This document shows positions 30,421-32,032 of a stretch of 32,032 nt of DNA, piece after piece. The stretch is from Welwitschia mirabilis (lineage: Eukaryota > Gnetophyta > Gnetopsida > Welwitschiales), in NCBI GenBank assembly GCA_051453625.1, contig JBOZIK010000001.1, positions 56,139,906-56,171,937 of the forward strand, read 5' to 3'. The stretch's first letter is position 1. Every line of letters begins with the position of its first letter. The notes beneath the pieces were generated by a model. The model did not search any database. It was not told the DNA's origin and was given only the letters and a program-made list of their open reading frames with translations. A program made the position numbers and the translations under genes.

Positions 30421-30870
30421 CTATTGTAGTTAATTTCTCCTTTAAAACATTAGATTCTTCTTCATAACAATCATTCCATATTAAAGATTTATCTTTTTTT
30501 GATAATTCATATAGTGGTTTTGTAGTTTTCTTAAAAATTATTAATGTATCTTTAATAATATTTATCATGTATTAAGAAACCTCTTAATGTTTAAATATTT
30601 TTTGGAGTTTATAACAATGTAAAGACTTGAATTTTCTTAGGATCTATACTTATTCTATTTTGTGATACCACATATTGTAAGACGAATTCATTTTTCACCA
30701 TCGAATGGATTGTATCCTAGTTTAATTTAAATATTTCTCAATACATTATGATAATACTTTATAAATTCTATCAAGAACTAGTTCTAAGGTATCACCATAT
30801 ATTGAAAAAAATCATCTATAAATATTTCTATGAATTATTCAAGAATGTTATAGGAAACAGATATCATGGC
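30420..30870 (-). pseudogene. RT palm and thumb remnant (fragment E)
   Basis: The minus strand reads IFIDDFF (about 30,826-30,806; here the Asp-Asp box is intact), IYGDTLELVLDRIYKVLS, then IDPKKIQVFTLL, stop, TPKNI, stop, TLRGFL and KKTTKPLYELSKKDKSLIWN, EEESNVLKEKLTTIAIISAS. This is the end of a gypsy RT with its connection domain. Text above 30,870 has no RT similarity, so the palm N-terminal half is missing. Confidence 0.7.
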
Positions 30871-31235
30871 ACATTAAAAAATAAAAGAACTCAATAAATA
30901 AAAACAAAATCTAATTATATGCAAGTGCTAAACCATTGTCAATAATGCTAGTTATCTAACTATACAACATATATAAGTGATTACAATTTAAGCAACTTGT
31001 AATATAAACACTTTGTATATGTAAAAGAAATCATGGTTATAGTCTAAGAACTCTTCCCCTTTAGCATTAATGACAAGAAGGAAAGTGGGTATAAAAATAG
31101 CACTTAATCATCCAATAGTACAAGAACAAAGAAAAAGTACAAGAACAAAGAAAAAAAAAATATGCGAAAAAACATCCAATTATAACATGTACAAGATAAA
31201 AAAAATGTAAGATAACATCAATTAGACTTAATTTC
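30871..31235. other. AT-rich stretch without recognised gene
   Basis: Nothing coding was recognised. It lies just outside the broken end of fragment E and ends in a 19-base duplication at 31,117. Confidence 0.5.
31117..31154. repeat. 19-base tandem duplication
   Basis: agtacaagaacaaagaaaa occurs twice in a row at 31,117 and 31,136, followed by more A. Confidence 0.85.
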
Positions 31236-31239
31236 TAAT

Positions 31240-31690
31240 TACATCACAAGAACAATATCACCAAATCCATGTAAATAAGAAGATTCCATAGTAATAATGG
31301 TTTAAAATATGGGTGAAAGCCTTATGATAATGGTAATGTAGCCTTGCAAAAGAATTTGCAAATGTACTGTAAGGGTTCTCATAGCCATCTAGAAGTTTCC
31401 CTCATAGGTGAAGGCATAACAAGTGGAATATTCTCCTCATGAACTAAGTATATATGCTTAGAACTTGCCTCCTAATTACGAATTAACTATGTTCATGTAG
31501 AGCTTACCTCCTCCTCCTCCTCCTCCTCCTCCTGCTCCTCTTCTTTTTCTTATTTTGGTGCCTTATTTTCTTCTATTTCTTCTTTTGGTGCATTCTCCTC
31601 CTCTTCTTCTTCCTCTTCACTGATACAAGGAAAATATGATGATGGACTAGGCTTTAGAGTCTCAAAAATAATATCTCTAGAGAAGATGCA
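31240..31690 (-). pseudogene. Acidic-repeat pseudo-ORF, minus strand
   Basis: One minus-strand frame stays aligned over about 440 bases with six or seven stops. It reads FETLKPSPSSYFPCISEEEE, ENAPKEEIEENKAPK, stop, EKEEEQ and a poly-Glu run, then HEENIPLVMPSPMRETSRWL, stop, EPLQYICKFFCKATLPLS, stop, GFHPYFKPLLLW. The stops include TAA, TAG and TGA where Gln or Trp codons could have been. Glu-rich tails occur in the ORFs that accompany Athila-type elements, so it may be another such remnant, but I do not recognise the family. Confidence 0.3.
31507..31535. repeat. CCT microsatellite
   Basis: About nine CCT/CTC units, followed by a C+T-rich tail to 31,620 with further CTT and CTC triplets. On the minus strand it encodes the Glu run. 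Confidence 0.9.
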
Positions 31691-31731
31691 ATATTAATAC
31701 CCTAATAACACATGTTCTCTCTCATGCTCTT

Positions 31732-32032
31732 TGTTAACATATAAAAATTAACATTTATATAAAGTATTTTAGGTCATTTTAGCTTTGAAAACATATTTAA
31801 TTAATCATTGTTATCATGAAATTATGTCTTTTCTTAGTTTTATCATAAATTATGAAGTTATGCACTTTCCCATGAGAAATCTAGGTACTTAATAGCATAA
31901 TGGAGCATCATGCCAAATTGGCTCTAAACTGTCATGCTGGACTTATCATGGAGTTACCCATGGAATGTAGTTATAAGTACCATTAGTTACTACTTCCTGG
32001 TCAGCTGTGATCTTTAGAAGCACATGGCATTA
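31732..32032 (+). repeat. Start of a fourth, diverged LTR
   Basis: TGTTAACATATAAAAATTAAC and the following 'atttatataaagtattttag' match the first 45 or so bases of the three Athila LTRs with few changes. Beyond that, similarity is lost, though a C+A-rich U3-like text with repeated 'catgga/catgcc' pieces follows. No polypurine tract precedes it, so it is a 5' or solo LTR of a related subfamily that runs past the window end. Confidence 0.5.

Larger units (their letters stand above)
28540..30870 (-). mobile_element. Athila-like Ty3/gypsy pol fragment E, minus strand
   Basis: From high to low coordinates the minus strand carries the end of an RT (30,870-30,420), an RNase H (30,420-29,850, split by a SINE), the tether, and an integrase (29,620-28,540). 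Sequence motifs are Athila-type. The element is cut off above 30,870 in the middle of the RT; no LTR was identified. It is a separate insertion from A and B, in opposite orientation, and of another subfamily. Confidence 0.75.

Noticed and set aside
1-32032. CRISPR arrays, bacterial operons, tRNA or rRNA genes
   Set aside because: No regularly spaced repeats with unique spacers, no ribosome binding sites before coding frames, and no intact tRNA-like or rRNA-like sequence; the window is plant transposon DNA.

Overview
This window looks like plant nuclear heterochromatin. It is AT-rich throughout, and I see no intact host gene, tRNA, rRNA or bacterial-type gene. Every stretch with recognisable protein similarity is a decayed transposable element: Ty3/gypsy elements of the plant-only Athila and Tat lineages, two non-LTR (LINE) fragments, a probable tRNA-derived SINE, and a remnant resembling the 'putative plant transposon protein' ORFs. 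The AT richness, advanced transition-type decay and a LINE tail of a kind I do not associate with typical angiosperm L1 elements would suit a gymnosperm such as Welwitschia, but that is a weak guess.

Layout. 1-165: a CpG-rich block with repeated GCCGAC boxes. 169-5055 (+): 3' part of Athila-like element A (end of RT, RNase H, integrase, non-coding 3' region, polypurine tract, 3' LTR with two assembly gaps). 5150-5875 (-): LINE 3'-end remnant. 6550-8010 (+): a second, different LINE with reverse transcriptase and C-terminal region. 8029-18683 (+): Athila-like element B, structurally complete, with 5' LTR (one gap), tRNA-Asp-type primer binding site, leader, gag, protease, RT, RNase H, integrase, 3' region, polypurine tract and 3' LTR, bounded by an exact 5-bp target duplication CTTAC. 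18689-20080: nothing recognised. 20085-21965 (-): Tat/Ogre-like fragment C (integrase, second archaeal-type RNase H, RNase H; RT missing). 22080-23860: repeats and one TATA-like site. 23870-25060 (-): plant-transposon-protein-like pseudogene. 25070-28530: no gene. 28540-30870 (-): Athila-like pol fragment E (integrase, RNase H, end of RT) split by a SINE at 30066-30241. 31240-31690 (-): acidic pseudo-ORF. 31732-end (+): start of a fourth LTR sharing only its terminal sequence with the others.

How the parts relate. A and B are two members of one Athila-like family in the same orientation, sharing LTR, U3 repeats, TATA region and a hairpin-bearing 3' region. All pol copies carry many in-frame stops and frameshifts. 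Repeated Asp-to-Asn changes at catalytic residues and Trp-to-stop changes point to G-to-A/C-to-T decay as expected from cytosine methylation. No element here looks able to move. I found no convincing new biological system. The most distinctive leads are the CpG-rich GCCGAC block, the paired hairpins in the 3' region, the U3 repeats and two assembly gaps that appear too large for the LTR sequence they replace.
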